Below are positions 15,315-24,700 of a stretch of DNA of 42,208 nt, one piece after another; position 1 is the stretch's first letter; every line of letters begins with the position of its first letter. Location: NCBI GenBank assembly GCA_902826225.1, contig CADEED010000023.1, forward strand, positions 1 to 42,208, read 5' to 3'. The DNA comes from an uncultured Pseudomonadota bacterium (GTDB lineage Bacteria; Pseudomonadota; Gammaproteobacteria; Steroidobacterales; Steroidobacteraceae). Both the position numbers and the translations under genes were made by a program. The notes beneath the pieces are model-generated. The model saw only the letters and a list, made by a program, of their open reading frames with translations, was not told the origin of the DNA and ran no database searches.

Positions 15315-17210
15315 ATGAGCGCAAAACCAGATTTCGTCGTGAATACCCTCACGCGACCATCCGCCGGTGCCGCGACGGGCGGTTTCGTCATCAATCTGAC
15401 TTCGTCGACGACGCCGATGGCGTTGTCGCAGCCCAAGGACCCGACGCTCGCCCAGTACACGTTCTTCGTCAGCCGCCGTCGCGAAGACGGCCGCGAACGC
15501 TTCCGTCTGCACATGGGCTATTTCGAAACGCTGCAGGCGGCGGAAGAGATGCTCGCCATCGTGCGCGAGGTCTACCCGCAGGCCTGGGCCGGCGAGGCCC
15601 CCGGGAAAAAGCTGCGCGCGAACGATGCGGCCAAGGCCGCGACGGCGCCCGCACCCGCGACGCCTGCCGCGCCGCGCGCGAGCGAGCCTGCGATCCCTGC
15701 CAAGCCCGTGGCTGTCGCGGCGCCGGTGCGCGCGACGCCGCCCGTGGCCGCGCAGCCGCTGCCGGTCGTGGCTCAGCTGCCCGCCCCGGCCGCCAGCGCA
15801 CCCGTGAAGGCGCCCGCTCCCGTGAGCTCCGCGCCGCATCCGTTCGCGTCGACGCCGCCGCCGGCGCCGAAGCCCACTTTCGAAGAGCCGTTCACGCTCT
15901 CCGACAGCGAACCCGATTTCCGTACGCCGGACGTCCCGGTCGTGCACCCGCCGGCCGAGCCCGAAGCGAAGGCGCCGCCCAGGGCGGCGCCGGTAGTTAG
16001 TCAGCCGCCGCAGCCGGTGGCCGCGAAGCCCGCGCCCGCGAAAGCCGTCGTGCCGCCAAAGCCGGCCGCCGCGAAGCCAGCGCCGAAACCCGCGGCGAAG
16101 CCCGCGGCCGCGAGGCCCGCGGCGGCGAAGCCCACGGTGAAAGCCACCCCGGCCACGCCGCCGGCGGTCGCCCCGAAGATCGCGGCGAAGGTCAGCGCTC
16201 CCGCACTGCAGGCTGCAACGCCGGCCCCGGCGCCGAAAGTCCCGGCTCCCGAGCCCACGGTGCAGATGCCCGCGCTGCCGCTGTCCGCGATTGCGGCCGT
16301 CACCAACGTTCGTCAGGTCATCGATGAACTCGACGACCTGTCCGACACCCAGACGATCCGGCTGCTCGAGCGGCATTCGCCCTACCGCGAAGGCTCGCGC
16401 GAGGCCGACGTCGACGAGGCGATCCGCGTCGTCAAGCCCGAAGACGCGCAGGCGATGCAGGCGATCAAGAGCGACGTCAAGCGAAATGCGCCCGTGCTCT
16501 TCGCCGTTCAGCTCGACTGGTCGGTCACGCCGTTCGACATGTCGAAGGTCGCGCCGCTCGCGATCTTCAACGCGTACACGCTCTACACCACCGAGGCGAA
16601 TCGCGAAGGCCGCACCTGGTACGGTCTGCGCCTCGGCTTCTTCAGCGACGCGGTTTCCGCGAAGCAGGTGGCGTACTACGTGCGCTCCGACTTCAAGACC
16701 GTCTCGGTCGTGCCGGTCACGACGATCGAAAAGGAACGCGCCACGGACCTCAACGCGGAACGCAGTGGCATCCACCGCGCGGCGAACGTGAAAGATGGCC
16801 CGGCGCCGACCCCGCAATCCATCTCGGCCTCGACCAGCGGGGTGTTCAAGCTGCTCGAGGACGATACGCCCGAGCGCATCCTGCAGGACGTCGACGGCGA
16901 ATCGTCACCGCGCTTCTTCAAGCCCGAAGCCGAACGGCCGGCCACCCCCGCCGCCAAGGCTGCCGCGCCCGACCCGAAGAAGGCCGCCGCCACGAAGTCC
17001 CGCAAGCCCGGTCCGCGCGGTGCACCGAAGCGCGACGCGCATGCGCAGGTCGACGAGGAAACGCTCGATCAGACTCTGGAAATCCTCGGCGCCAGCACGC
17101 TCGAAATCGAGGGCAATCAAGACTCGGGCGTCCGCCACCTGCGCGTGAAGGTCGACAAGAAGGGCTCGAAGTTCGCATCGCTCATCGAGCGTCTGAGCGG
17201 CCGCAAGTAG
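15315..17210 (+). CDS. Large Pro/Ala/Lys-rich protein with two SPOR-like segments
   Basis: 631 residues without signal peptide or clear membrane helix. Residues about 45-95 (YTFFVSRRREDGRERFRLHMGYF...AEEMLAIVREVYPQAW) and about 395-470 (APVLFAVQLDWSV...GRTWYGLRLGFFSDAVSAKQVAYYVRSDF) share the pattern strand, Gly-Arg, RL-G-FF/YF, helix typical of SPOR-like folds. Between them lies a disordered stretch (about 110-330) rich in AKP and PAAK, resembling a histone H1-like tail. Residues 335-395 hold DTQTIRLLERHSPYREG. A helical C-terminus has another basic Pro-rich stretch (KKAAATKSRKPGPRG). SPOR domains bind denuded glycan strands at division sites, but export is not evident, so the partner is uncertain. 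I cannot name the family. Confidence 0.8.
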   Translation: MSAKPDFVVNTLTRPSAGAATGGFVINLTSSTTPMALSQPKDPTLAQYTFFVSRRREDGRERFRLHMGYFETLQAAEEMLAIVREVYPQAWAGEAPGKKLRANDAAKAATAPAPATPAAPRASEPAIPAKPVAVAAPVRATPPVAAQPLPVVAQLPAPAASAPVKAPAPVSSAPHPFASTPPPAPKPTFEEPFTLSDSEPDFRTPDVPVVHPPAEPEAKAPPRAAPVVSQPPQPVAAKPAPAKAVVPPKPAAAKPAPKPAAKPAAARPAAAKPTVKATPATPPAVAPKIAAKVSAPALQAATPAPAPKVPAPEPTVQMPALPLSAIAAVTNVRQVIDELDDLSDTQTIRLLERHSPYREGSREADVDEAIRVVKPEDAQAMQAIKSDVKRNAPVLFAVQLDWSVTPFDMSKVAPLAIFNAYTLYTTEANREGRTWYGLRLGFFSDAVSAKQVAYYVRSDFKTVSVVPVTTIEKERATDLNAERSGIHRAANVKDGPAPTPQSISASTSGVFKLLEDDTPERILQDVDGESSPRFFKPEAERPATPAAKAAAPDPKKAAATKSRKPGPRGAPKRDAHAQVDEETLDQTLEILGASTLEIEGNQDSGVRHLRVKVDKKGSKFASLIERLSGRK

Positions 17211-17214
17211 TCAT

Positions 17215-17240
17215 CCGGCGCGCCGGTTCTCCGGCCGGCG
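17215..17240 (+). terminator. GC-rich dyad between convergent genes
   Basis: The 33-bp gap between the SPOR-like gene and the WYL gene holds CCGGCGCGCCGG and an overlapping CGCCGG/CCGGCG stem. It could act as a bidirectional terminator, but no T run is present on either strand. Confidence 0.3.
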
Positions 17241-17243
17241 AAG

Positions 17244-18227
17244 TCAGGAGCGTTTGCGTCGCAGGCGGCCGTGGAGCGCCGCGATACGGCGCGCCTCGCA
17301 CGCCACGGCGTCCCGCAGGGTGGTCGGCTCCAGCACTTCCATTTCCGCGCCCATGCGCAGCGCTTCGCGGACCGCGTGCGGTTCCTTCTCGAAGGGGATC
17401 CGTGCCTCTATCCACCCGGTCGCCGGCAGTTCGGCGTGCTGCGCGGCCACCGCGTCGGCGCCCGCCGGACTCACGTCACGCAGCAACGCGACCCCGCGCG
17501 GCGAGAGCCGGACGAGCGCCGTCTCGCTGCGCAACTGCGTCTCGAATTCGCGCGTGGCACCGGCCCAGAACGTCGCGAGGTCGAAGTTGCGCGGCCGCTG
17601 GATGGCGTCGCGCGTGAGTTCGAGCGCGCGGATCGCGGCCACGCGATAGATGCGCGTCGCGCTGCCGCGCGCGGCGGCGAAGTACCACTCGCCGGCCTTC
17701 ATGACGAGGCCCAGGGGAGAGAGCTTGCGGCGCGCGATGCCTTTCCAGCTCTCGTAGGTCACATCGACCTGCACGTCGGTCCAGACCGCCTGCGCGAGCG
17801 CCTGCAGCGCGGGCGGTGGCTGGTGGCGCGCATACCAGGGCGCGGCGTCGAGATGGAAGCGGGACGCCACCCGGTGCGCGACCTTGCCCGCACCCGGCGG
17901 GAGGCTCGCGAGGACCTTGAGCCGCGCGGATTCCGCGCCCGCGCCGAATCCGAGATCGGCCGCCGCCTGCGCAAGTCCGATGAGCGAGACCGCGTCCGCC
18001 TCGTCGGTCGTGAGGCCGGTGAGGTTCGTGCGAAAGCCGGACAGCAGGGCGAAACCGCCGGTGCGTCCACGCTCCGCGTAGACCGGCACGCCGGCGGCGC
18101 CCAGCTGGTCGACGTCGCGGTAGATGGTGCGCACCGACACCTCGAGCTCGCGCGCGAGCGCGTCGGCACTCATGCGGCCGCGGACCTGCAGCAGGATCAG
18201 GATCGTGAGGAGGCGGCTCGCGCGCAT
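17244..18227 (-). CDS. DeoR-type HTH/WYL-domain transcriptional regulator (YafY-like)
   Basis: 327 residues. The N-terminal HTH (SRLLTILILLQVRGRMSADALARELEVSVRTIYRDVDQL) is the typical HTH_11 form. A WYL domain (about 140-215) has the ligand motifs TYESWKG, LSPLGLVMKAGEWYFAAA and TRIYRVAAI. The C-terminal extension (WCX) follows. WYL regulators sense nucleic-acid or nucleotide-like ligands or cell stress. It is divergent from the NIPSNAP-like gene with 53 bp between the starts, which contains a near-perfect dyad, so it probably controls that gene and itself. Confidence 0.93.
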   Translation of the reverse strand: MRASRLLTILILLQVRGRMSADALARELEVSVRTIYRDVDQLGAAGVPVYAERGRTGGFALLSGFRTNLTGLTTDEADAVSLIGLAQAAADLGFGAGAESARLKVLASLPPGAGKVAHRVASRFHLDAAPWYARHQPPPALQALAQAVWTDVQVDVTYESWKGIARRKLSPLGLVMKAGEWYFAAARGSATRIYRVAAIRALELTRDAIQRPRNFDLATFWAGATREFETQLRSETALVRLSPRGVALLRDVSPAGADAVAAQHAELPATGWIEARIPFEKEPHAVREALRMGAEMEVLEPTTLRDAVACEARRIAALHGRLRRKRS

Positions 18228-18239
18228 TCGCGCAGAATA

Positions 18240-18258
18240 CCTGACGCGCGGCGGCAGG
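18240..18258. promoter_or_regulatory. Candidate operator dyad between divergent WYL and NIPSNAP-like genes
   Basis: CCTGACG and CGGCAGG are inverted with one mismatch and 5 bp between them. The dyad lies in the 53-bp divergent intergenic region, where a regulator of either gene would be expected to bind. Confidence 0.3.
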
Positions 18259-18280
18259 ATTTCCGGGTTATTTCTGCGGC

Positions 18281-19012
18281 ATGAACCGACGCACCGCCAT
18301 CGCCGGGGGATTGGCCCGGCTCGCTGCCGGCTGCGCGCCGCCGGCGGTGGATTTCACGCCCACCCTGTTCGAGTTGCGCGGCTATCGCGCGCAGCCCGGC
18401 CGTCGCGACGAGCTCGTGGGGATGTTCGAAGACGTATTCCTCGACGCGTATCAATCGGGCGGCGCGCGCATCGTCGGCACCTTCCGTTCGCTGGACGATC
18501 CTGCGCGCTGGGTGTGGATGCGTGCGTTCGCGGATGCGCCGGCGCGCGGGCCCGCGCTGCGCAGCTTCTATGGTGGCGAGGTCTGGAAGAAGCATGCGGA
18601 TGCCTGCAACGCGACGATCGCTGACATCGACGAGGCGATGCTGCTGCGCGAGGCTCGGCCGGGCGCCTGGCAGACGCCGTGCGCACCACCCGCGGGAACG
18701 GCGCGGCCTGCGAGCGTCGTGCTCGTCGACGTGTATCCCATCGCGCGGGAGCGCGAGCAGTCGTTCGCGGACTTTCATGAGCGGATTGTGCGACCGCGGC
18801 TGGAGCAGTCGGGCGCGCAAATCGTCGCGACGTTCGTCAGCGATCACTCGGCGAACTCGTACCCGCGCCAGGCCGTGAGAGAGGGATCGGTCTTCGTGTC
18901 GTTCTCGAGGTCTGCCACCGCGTCGCCCGGCCTGCCTGCGTTGAATGAATGGCTCACCGCGCCCATGGAGCGGATGCGGCTGGCGCCCTGCGCGCGGTCA
19001 GCGATTCGCTAA
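18281..19012 (+). CDS. NIPSNAP-like dimeric alpha/beta-barrel protein, putative lipoprotein
   Basis: 243 residues. Two ferredoxin-like (NIPSNAP) units are visible: FELRGYRAQPGRRDELVGMFEDVFLDAYQSGGARIVGTFRSLDDPARWVWMRAF at about 28-82 and VVLVDVYPIAREREQSFADFHERIVRPRLEQSGAQIVATFVSD at about 143-188. The N-terminus (MNRRTAIAGGLARLAAGC) could be a lipobox or Tat-like leader ending at Cys18; export is plausible rather than certain. NIPSNAP proteins often accompany enzymes acting on small molecules, but their chemistry is poorly known. It is divergent from the WYL regulator, and its stop overlaps the convergent DUF1579-like stop by 4 bp. Confidence 0.85.
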   Translation: MNRRTAIAGGLARLAAGCAPPAVDFTPTLFELRGYRAQPGRRDELVGMFEDVFLDAYQSGGARIVGTFRSLDDPARWVWMRAFADAPARGPALRSFYGGEVWKKHADACNATIADIDEAMLLREARPGAWQTPCAPPAGTARPASVVLVDVYPIAREREQSFADFHERIVRPRLEQSGAQIVATFVSDHSANSYPRQAVREGSVFVSFSRSATASPGLPALNEWLTAPMERMRLAPCARSAIR

Positions 19013-19626
19013 ACCCGTTTCCACTCCATGATCCACGTCTGCTGCCAGGTCTTTGCGTCGTCGCGCGTCACGGCCTGGCGCCAGCGACACGATTTCGGCG
19101 TGATGCGATCCCAGACGCCGACCCATTTCGTCGGCTTGCCGTCTTCTTCGTCCTCGGAGACGAAAATGCCCGCGCCGTTCTCGAAACTGCCCGTGACACC
19201 CGGCGTCGACACCACGCCGCTCTTCGCGTTCACCCAATGGTCGGACCATACCTTCTTCTCGACATCGAGCAGGCGCAGTCCCATGCCGCTGAAATCGCGC
19301 ACCGGGATGCGCAGCTCTTCGACGGAACCGATGCCCGAGAGGATGGGGTGCACCGTGGCCTCACCATCGAATTCGATCCACTGACGACCCTCGGTGCCGG
19401 GCTTCGGCTGCCAGTGATGGATGCGCCACTCGCCGCTGAGGAAATCGAAGTCGCCGGGCTTTCCCGGCGTCGGCTTCACCGGCAACGGCTGAATCGGGTC
19501 GAGCGACGGCGGAGCCGCATCTTTCACGGCCCCGGGCCCGGTCCCGGCCGCGCGGGCGCCGCCCGCGAGCAGCGCGACGCCCGCGGCGGCGCCCAGTCCC
19601 ATCAATCGTCTGCGGATCTCGTCCAT
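19009..19626 (-). CDS. Tat-exported DUF1579-like protein
   Basis: 205 residues. The N-terminus has a twin-arginine leader (RRRLMGLGAAAGVALLAGGARA). The mature domain starts with FDFLSGEWRIHHWQPKPGTEGRQWIEFDGEATVHPILSGIGSVEELRIP and ends with the WRQAVTRDDAKTWQQTWIMEWKRV pattern usual for DUF1579/lipocalin-like proteins. These are beta-barrel proteins that often bind small lipophilic molecules. The Shine-Dalgarno GGGAGA lies 6 bp before the ATG. It probably functions in the periplasm; the ligand is unknown. Confidence 0.88.
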   Translation of the reverse strand: MDEIRRRLMGLGAAAGVALLAGGARAAGTGPGAVKDAAPPSLDPIQPLPVKPTPGKPGDFDFLSGEWRIHHWQPKPGTEGRQWIEFDGEATVHPILSGIGSVEELRIPVRDFSGMGLRLLDVEKKVWSDHWVNAKSGVVSTPGVTGSFENGAGIFVSEDEEDGKPTKWVGVWDRITPKSCRWRQAVTRDDAKTWQQTWIMEWKRV

Positions 19627-19700
19627 CGATTTTCTCCCGGTCGCGAAGGCTCGTGACGTTGTACGGCAGAAAACCTGACATCCCGCGGCGGGTATTCCGC

Positions 19701-20261
19701 TCAGTCGCTGATCGTGTAGCCGCGGCCCTTGAAACAGGCGGAGCGGGCGCGGTTGTAGGCGTCGCGGCCGGCGCGGAGCTGGTCGGCCTGGGCCGCCTGC
19801 GCGCGTTGCGCATTCGCCTGGGACTGCGCCTGAGCCTGCATCTGCTCCGCCGTACGCTGCCCGGTGGCCTTCTTTTCGGCCATGCGTGCGCGCAGCAGAC
19901 CAGCGGCGCCGCCGATCGCGGCGCTCTTGCCCACGTCGTTGTCGGTGGCCTCACCGATCGCGGCGCCCGCCGCCGCGCTGCCGACGACGGCGCGACCGGT
20001 CTTCGACGGGTCGTACTGCGCGGTCGCCGCTGACGGTACCGTCGTCGCCGAGGCCGGGGCCGCAGGCTGCGCCGACGCGGCGTTCACCGGGTCGAACCTG
20101 CTCTGCGCGACCGCCCACTCGTGACACTCGTACCGGTCCTGCTTCTGCTGGGCCTCGGTGCGGTTCGTGGGCGGGTAGTAGAACGTGTCCTGCGCGAAGG
20201 CCGGCACGGCCACGCACAGGGAAATCGCCGCCGAAACGGCGCAAGTCGTCAGCTTCATCAT
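19701..20261 (-). CDS. Glycine-zipper (YMGG-like) exported protein
   Basis: 186 residues from ATG 20261, chosen because GGAG lies 5 bp before it; a GTG two codons upstream is less likely. After the signal peptide (AAISLCVAVPAFA) there is a segment with NRTEAQQKQDRYECHEWAVAQS and a C-terminal ARSACFKGRGYTIS, a cysteine pair typical of this family. The middle holds small-residue repeats (AVVGSAAAGAAIGEATDNDVGKSAAIGGAAGLL), a glycine zipper that may insert into or oligomerise at the outer membrane. A Gln/Ala-rich helix follows. Function unknown. Confidence 0.88.
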   Translation of the reverse strand: MMKLTTCAVSAAISLCVAVPAFAQDTFYYPPTNRTEAQQKQDRYECHEWAVAQSRFDPVNAASAQPAAPASATTVPSAATAQYDPSKTGRAVVGSAAAGAAIGEATDNDVGKSAAIGGAAGLLRARMAEKKATGQRTAEQMQAQAQSQANAQRAQAAQADQLRAGRDAYNRARSACFKGRGYTISD

Positions 20262-20348
20262 CGACACTCCAGTGATTCGACCGGGTGTCAGGTTACGGAG
20301 CGTGCCGCCGGATGTAGTCCCGGAATCGTCCGGTTTCGGTCTCGATCG

Positions 20349-21350
20349 CTATTTCGGCGGGACGAGCGCTTCGTGGATCGGCCGGTTCCACTCGTCCTTG
20401 TCGATGTCGTAGACGATGAAATTGCTGTCGAACTGCCAGTAGCCCCAGGCCCAGCCGCGCTTCTCCGCGGCGCGCGCCACGGCGGCGGTGTATTTCACGC
20501 GATCCTCGTGCGGGGCCTTGTCGTAGGCGCCGAACTCGCCGAGGTAGATCGGGCGGTCGTGCTTCTTCGACCAGGCGTTCGCGACGTCGAAATCCTTCTC
20601 GATCTTCGCGAGATCGGCCGGCGTTCCCCAACGGATGCCCGACAGCCTGGTGTACTCCGGCGACCAGCTCGCGCCCTGGTGCGTGAACGTATGGGGTTCG
20701 TAGTAGTGGACTTCGACGATGATGTGCCGATCGTTCGTCGGCAGCTCGAGCTTGTCGAGCCAGCTGATGTTGTTCCAGAAGGCCGGACCGATGAGCACGT
20801 TGCGCGACGGGTTCGTCTTGCGAATGATGCCGAGCGCCTCGGAGTGCAGCTGGTTCCATGAGGCGTCGACGGCGCGCGACGGCTCGTTGAGGATCTCGAA
20901 CATCACCTTGTTCGGCGCGCCCTTGAAGTGCTCCGCGACCTGCGTCCAGAACGCCATGAGTTTCGTGCGGCAGCCCGCGGCGTCCTTGCTGCACAGCTCG
21001 TAGTCGTGCTCGTCGATGATGACGTGCAGGCCCTGCGCGAGCGCCGCGGAGACGAGCGCATCGAGCGTCTCGAACCACTGCGGACTCACGACGCCGTTAT
21101 CGTCGATCTGCTTGAAGCCGTAGAGGTTGATGCGGACGTTGTCGAATCCGCCGTCCTTGATGATCTTGAAGTGCCGCTCCTTGAAGCGCGCCTTCGCGGC
21201 GTCCTGCCACAGCGGATCGTAGCCGACGATGTTCACGCCGCGGCCCATCTGCCGGACCTGCTCCGCGGGGGCCAGCGGCTCGTCGGCGGGTTGGGCCTGC
21301 ACGGCGCCGGCGATCAGCATGGAGGAGAGGAGTAGCGAGGCGAGTTTCAT
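20349..21350 (-). CDS. Exported glycoside hydrolase family 5 enzyme (endoglucanase-like)
   Basis: 333 residues, with a signal peptide (MKLASLLLSSMLIAGAVQAQ). GH5 signatures are complete: NVRINLYGF (Arg near substrate), HVIIDEHDYE, the acid/base Glu in FEILNEPSRA, HIIVEVHYYEPHTFTH, the nucleophile Glu in IYLGEFGAY, and WAWGYWQFDSN. It should cleave beta-1,4-linked glucan or mannan in the periplasm or outside. Subfamily and substrate are not clear. It starts 13 bp after the zinc-ribbon gene and may share its transcript. Other glycan-related genes occur further on (TonB receptor and hairpin protein). Confidence 0.93.
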   Translation of the reverse strand: MKLASLLLSSMLIAGAVQAQPADEPLAPAEQVRQMGRGVNIVGYDPLWQDAAKARFKERHFKIIKDGGFDNVRINLYGFKQIDDNGVVSPQWFETLDALVSAALAQGLHVIIDEHDYELCSKDAAGCRTKLMAFWTQVAEHFKGAPNKVMFEILNEPSRAVDASWNQLHSEALGIIRKTNPSRNVLIGPAFWNNISWLDKLELPTNDRHIIVEVHYYEPHTFTHQGASWSPEYTRLSGIRWGTPADLAKIEKDFDVANAWSKKHDRPIYLGEFGAYDKAPHEDRVKYTAAVARAAEKRGWAWGYWQFDSNFIVYDIDKDEWNRPIHEALVPPK

Positions 21351-21363
21351 GGGAGTTTCCGGT

Positions 21364-21666
21364 TCATTTCTTGCCGAAGAGGGCATCCAGCGCGGAGCGG
21401 GAGGCGTCGACTTCCGCGGTGTTGGGAGGAACATAGGCGCCCACCTTGGGCTTGAAGTGGTCGCAGAAGTTCGCGTGAGTCTTGTCGCGCACTTCCTCGG
21501 CCGTGGGTTCGCGGCAATGCTTCGCGACGCGCGTGTCGTACTCGACGCACATCCGGCAAACGTGCAACTCCTCGTTGCAGGATTTACAGACGTCGAGACG
21601 TCGCAATGGCAGGGACAGCGCCTCGAGGGAAGCGCCGCATTTCCAGCAGAGGAGACCGTGAGGCAT
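21364..21666 (-). CDS. Small zinc-ribbon protein
   Basis: 100 residues. Cys pairs CWKCG, CKSCNEELHVCRMC and a later C/H cluster (KHCREP, ANFCDHF) suggest two zinc sites. The pattern MPxGLxCxxCG...LHVCRxC...Y...V...CREPxAEEVRDKxxANFCDxFKP is a conserved small family in Gammaproteobacteria without known function, from memory. The start is fixed by that conserved MPHGL. Unusually, the 28-bp arm of a palindromic repeat begins at the base next to the start codon, so the normal ribosome-binding region is replaced (CCCCTTTTTCCA before the ATG). Translation may be weak or coupled to upstream structure. Confidence 0.85.
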   Translation of the reverse strand: MPHGLLCWKCGASLEALSLPLRRLDVCKSCNEELHVCRMCVEYDTRVAKHCREPTAEEVRDKTHANFCDHFKPKVGAYVPPNTAEVDASRSALDALFGKK

Positions 21667-21750
21667 TGGAAAAAGGGGTCAGACCTATTTTTCGATAGCG
21701 CGAGTCTGCCAACCGCACCGCCCGAAAAATAGGTCTGACCCCTTTTTCCA
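21667..21750. repeat. REPIN-like palindromic repeat, copy 1
   Basis: Two perfect 28-bp inverted arms (21667-21694 and 21723-21750) flank a 28-bp loop. The core is AAAAGGGGTCAGACCTATTT with its complement. It fills the gap between the zinc-ribbon gene start and the UvrA stop. A second copy with the same core lies at 24362-24443. The size, symmetry and multiple copies suggest a REP doublet or MITE; no transposase is nearby. In transcripts it would form a long hairpin that could terminate or protect the uvrA message. Confidence 0.85.
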
Positions 21751-21754
21751 GTCC

Positions 21755-24700
21755 CTAGGCGCGTCGATCCGCCAGGAATTCCTTCAGCACCGCGCCGGTG
21801 TGCGACTGCGCCGACTTCGCGATCACCGCCGCGGGCGGTCCGGCCGCGACGACCTTGCCGCCGCCCGCGCCGGCTTCCGGGCCCATGTCGATGATCCAGT
21901 CGGCTTCGGCCATCACGTCGAGGTTGTGCTCGACGACGACCGCCGTGTTCCCTGCGTCGACCAGCCGATGCAGCACGTGGATCAGCTTCTCCACGTCCGC
22001 CATGTGCAGCCCGACCGTCGGCTCGTCGAGCACGTACAGCGTGTGCGGCGCTTTCTGCCGCGGTCCGCGGCGATCCTCGCCGCGCACCTTCGCGAGCTCG
22101 GTGACGAGCTTGATGCGTTGCGCCTCGCCGCCCGAGAGCGTCGGCGAGGGCTGTCCCAGCGTGAGATACCCCAGCCCGACGTCCTGCAGGAGCCGCAGCG
22201 CGTGATGAATCGACGAATGCGCCGCGAAGAACCCGACGGCGTCGTCGATGTTCATCTCGAGCAGGTCGCCGATCGACTTGCCGCGCCACAGGATCGACAG
22301 CGTCTCGTTGTTGAACCGCCGCCCACGGCACGAATCGCACAGCACCTTCACGTCGGGCAGGAAGTTCATCTCGATCGTCTGCATCCCCTGGCCTTCGCAC
22401 GCGGGGCAGCGGCCTTCACCGGTGTTGAACGAGAACCGGCTGGTGGAGTAGCCCGCGATCTTCGCCTCGGTCGTGCCTGCGTAGATCTGCCGGATCGAGT
22501 CCCAGAACCCGATGTAGGTAGCCGGGCAGGAGCGCGGCGTCTTGCCGATGGGCGTCTGGTCGACCTCGAGCACGCGGTCGATGTACTCGGCGCCGCGCAC
22601 GGCGGCGACACCCGCAAGCTCGGGCGGTTTGGCGGGCTTCTTCGCTCCAGGCACTTTCGTGACGAGACGCTTGAGGTTCGTGTACAGCACGTCGCGCGCC
22701 ACGGTGCTCTTGCCGGAGCCCGAGACGCCGGTCACCACGACGAGCCTCCCGATCGGGATGCCGATCGTCTCCCGGCGCACGTTGTGCAGCTCCACGCCTT
22801 CGAGCCTGAGCTGCGCGGCCTTCGCGCCCGTGGCGCGCCGCGGTTCCGCGGCGTGCGTGAGCGGCTTGGCGAGAAACCGGCCGGTCACCGAGGCGGGATT
22901 CTTCATGAGCTCGGCCACGTTGCCCGTGGCCACGACTTCGCCGCCGCGCACGCCGGCGCCGGGGCCCAGGTCGATGACGTGATCCGCGCGGCGAATCGTG
23001 TCCTCGTCGTGTTCGACGACGATGAGCGTGTTGCGGTTCTTCGCGAGCTCGGCGAGCGCATCGAGCAACACGCGGTTGTCGCGCGGATGCAATCCGATCG
23101 TCGGCTCGTCGAGCACGTAACACACGCCCTGCAGGTTCGATCCCAGCTGCGCGGCCAGGCGAATGCGCTGCGCCTCGCCGCCGGACAGCGTGGGAGCCGC
23201 GCGGTCGAGCGGCAGATAGCCGAGGCCGACGCGCTGCAGGAATGACATGCGCGACTTGATCTCCGCCATGAGGTCGCGCGCGATCTGCGACTCGCGCTTC
23301 GTGAGGCGCAGCTTGCCCACGAAACTCACGGTGTCGTCGATGGCCTGCCGCGTGAGTTGCGCGATGTTGAGATCGCGGAAGCGCACGTGCAGCGCCACCG
23401 GGTTCAGGCGCTGGCCGTCGCAGGTCCCGCAGACGAGCGAGCCGCCATCCTCGCCCTCGGCTTCGACCCAGGCCGACTCCTCGCCGGACTGCTCTTCGTC
23501 GAAATCCTCGAGCTCCACGCCCGTCCCGAAGCAGTCCTCGCACCAGCCGTGCTTGCTGTTGAACGAGAACAGGCGCGGGTCCAGCTCGGCGAAGCTCGTG
23601 CCGCAGGACGGGCAGGCGCGCTTGATGCTGAACACCTGCACCTTGGGTCGCTTCGCGTCCGGATCCATCACGTGCACGAGGCCCTTGCCGAGATCGAGCG
23701 CCTTGATCAGGTTCCGTTCCAGCGAATCGGCATTGTCCTTCTGCACCGACATCGTCGCCACGGGCAGCTCGATGGTGTGTTCCTTGAAGCGGTTGAGGCG
23801 CGGCCACTGAAAAGTAGTCAGCATCTCGCCGTCGACGCGCAGGTGTTTGTAGCCGCGCGCGTTCGCCCACTTCGCGAGCTCCGTGTAGTAGCCCTTGCGC
23901 GCGACGACGAGCGGTGCGAGCAGCGTGATGCGCGAGCCGCGGTGCTGCTTGAGCAGCCGCTCGGCGATGCTGGCGGCCGACTGCGGCTCGATCGGCACGT
24001 CGCAGGTGGGGCAGAACTGTGTGCCTAGCTTCTGGAAGAGCAGTCGCAGGAAGTGGTAGATCTCCGTGAGCGTCGCGACCGTCGATTTCCGCCCGCCGCG
24101 GCTGGTGCGCTGCTCGATGGCGACCGTCGGCGGAATGCCGTAGATCGCATCGACGTCCGGCTTCGCCGCCGGCTGCACGAACTGCCGCGCGTAGGCATTC
24201 AGCGATTCGAGATACCGCCGCTGGCCTTCGTTGAAGATGATGTCGAAGGCGAGCGTCGATTTGCCGGAGCCAGAGACGCCGGTGATGACCGTGAACGCCT
24301 CGCGCGGAATCTCGACGTCGATGTTGCGGAGATTGTGCTCGCGGGCGTTGTGGATGGTGATAAAGGGGTCAGACCTGTTTTCCGCCCGACGTCGCGCAGA
24401 CGGCTCGGCGACCTTGGTGGCGGAAAACAGGTCTGACCCCTTTCCCACCCCCAGCGCCTTCTCGTATTCGCGGAGTGCCGCGCCCGTATGCGACGTCGCG
24501 TGCGACTCGACCTGCGCGGGGGTCCCCGCCACCACGATCTGCCCACCACCGTCGCCGCCCTCCGGCCCCAGGTCGATGATCCAGTCCGCCGAGCGGATCA
24601 CGTCGAGGTTGTGCTCGATCACCAGCAGCGAGTGCCCGATCTTGAGCAGCTTGCGGAACGCGCGCAGTAGTTTGGCGACGTCGTCGAAGTGCAGCCCCGT

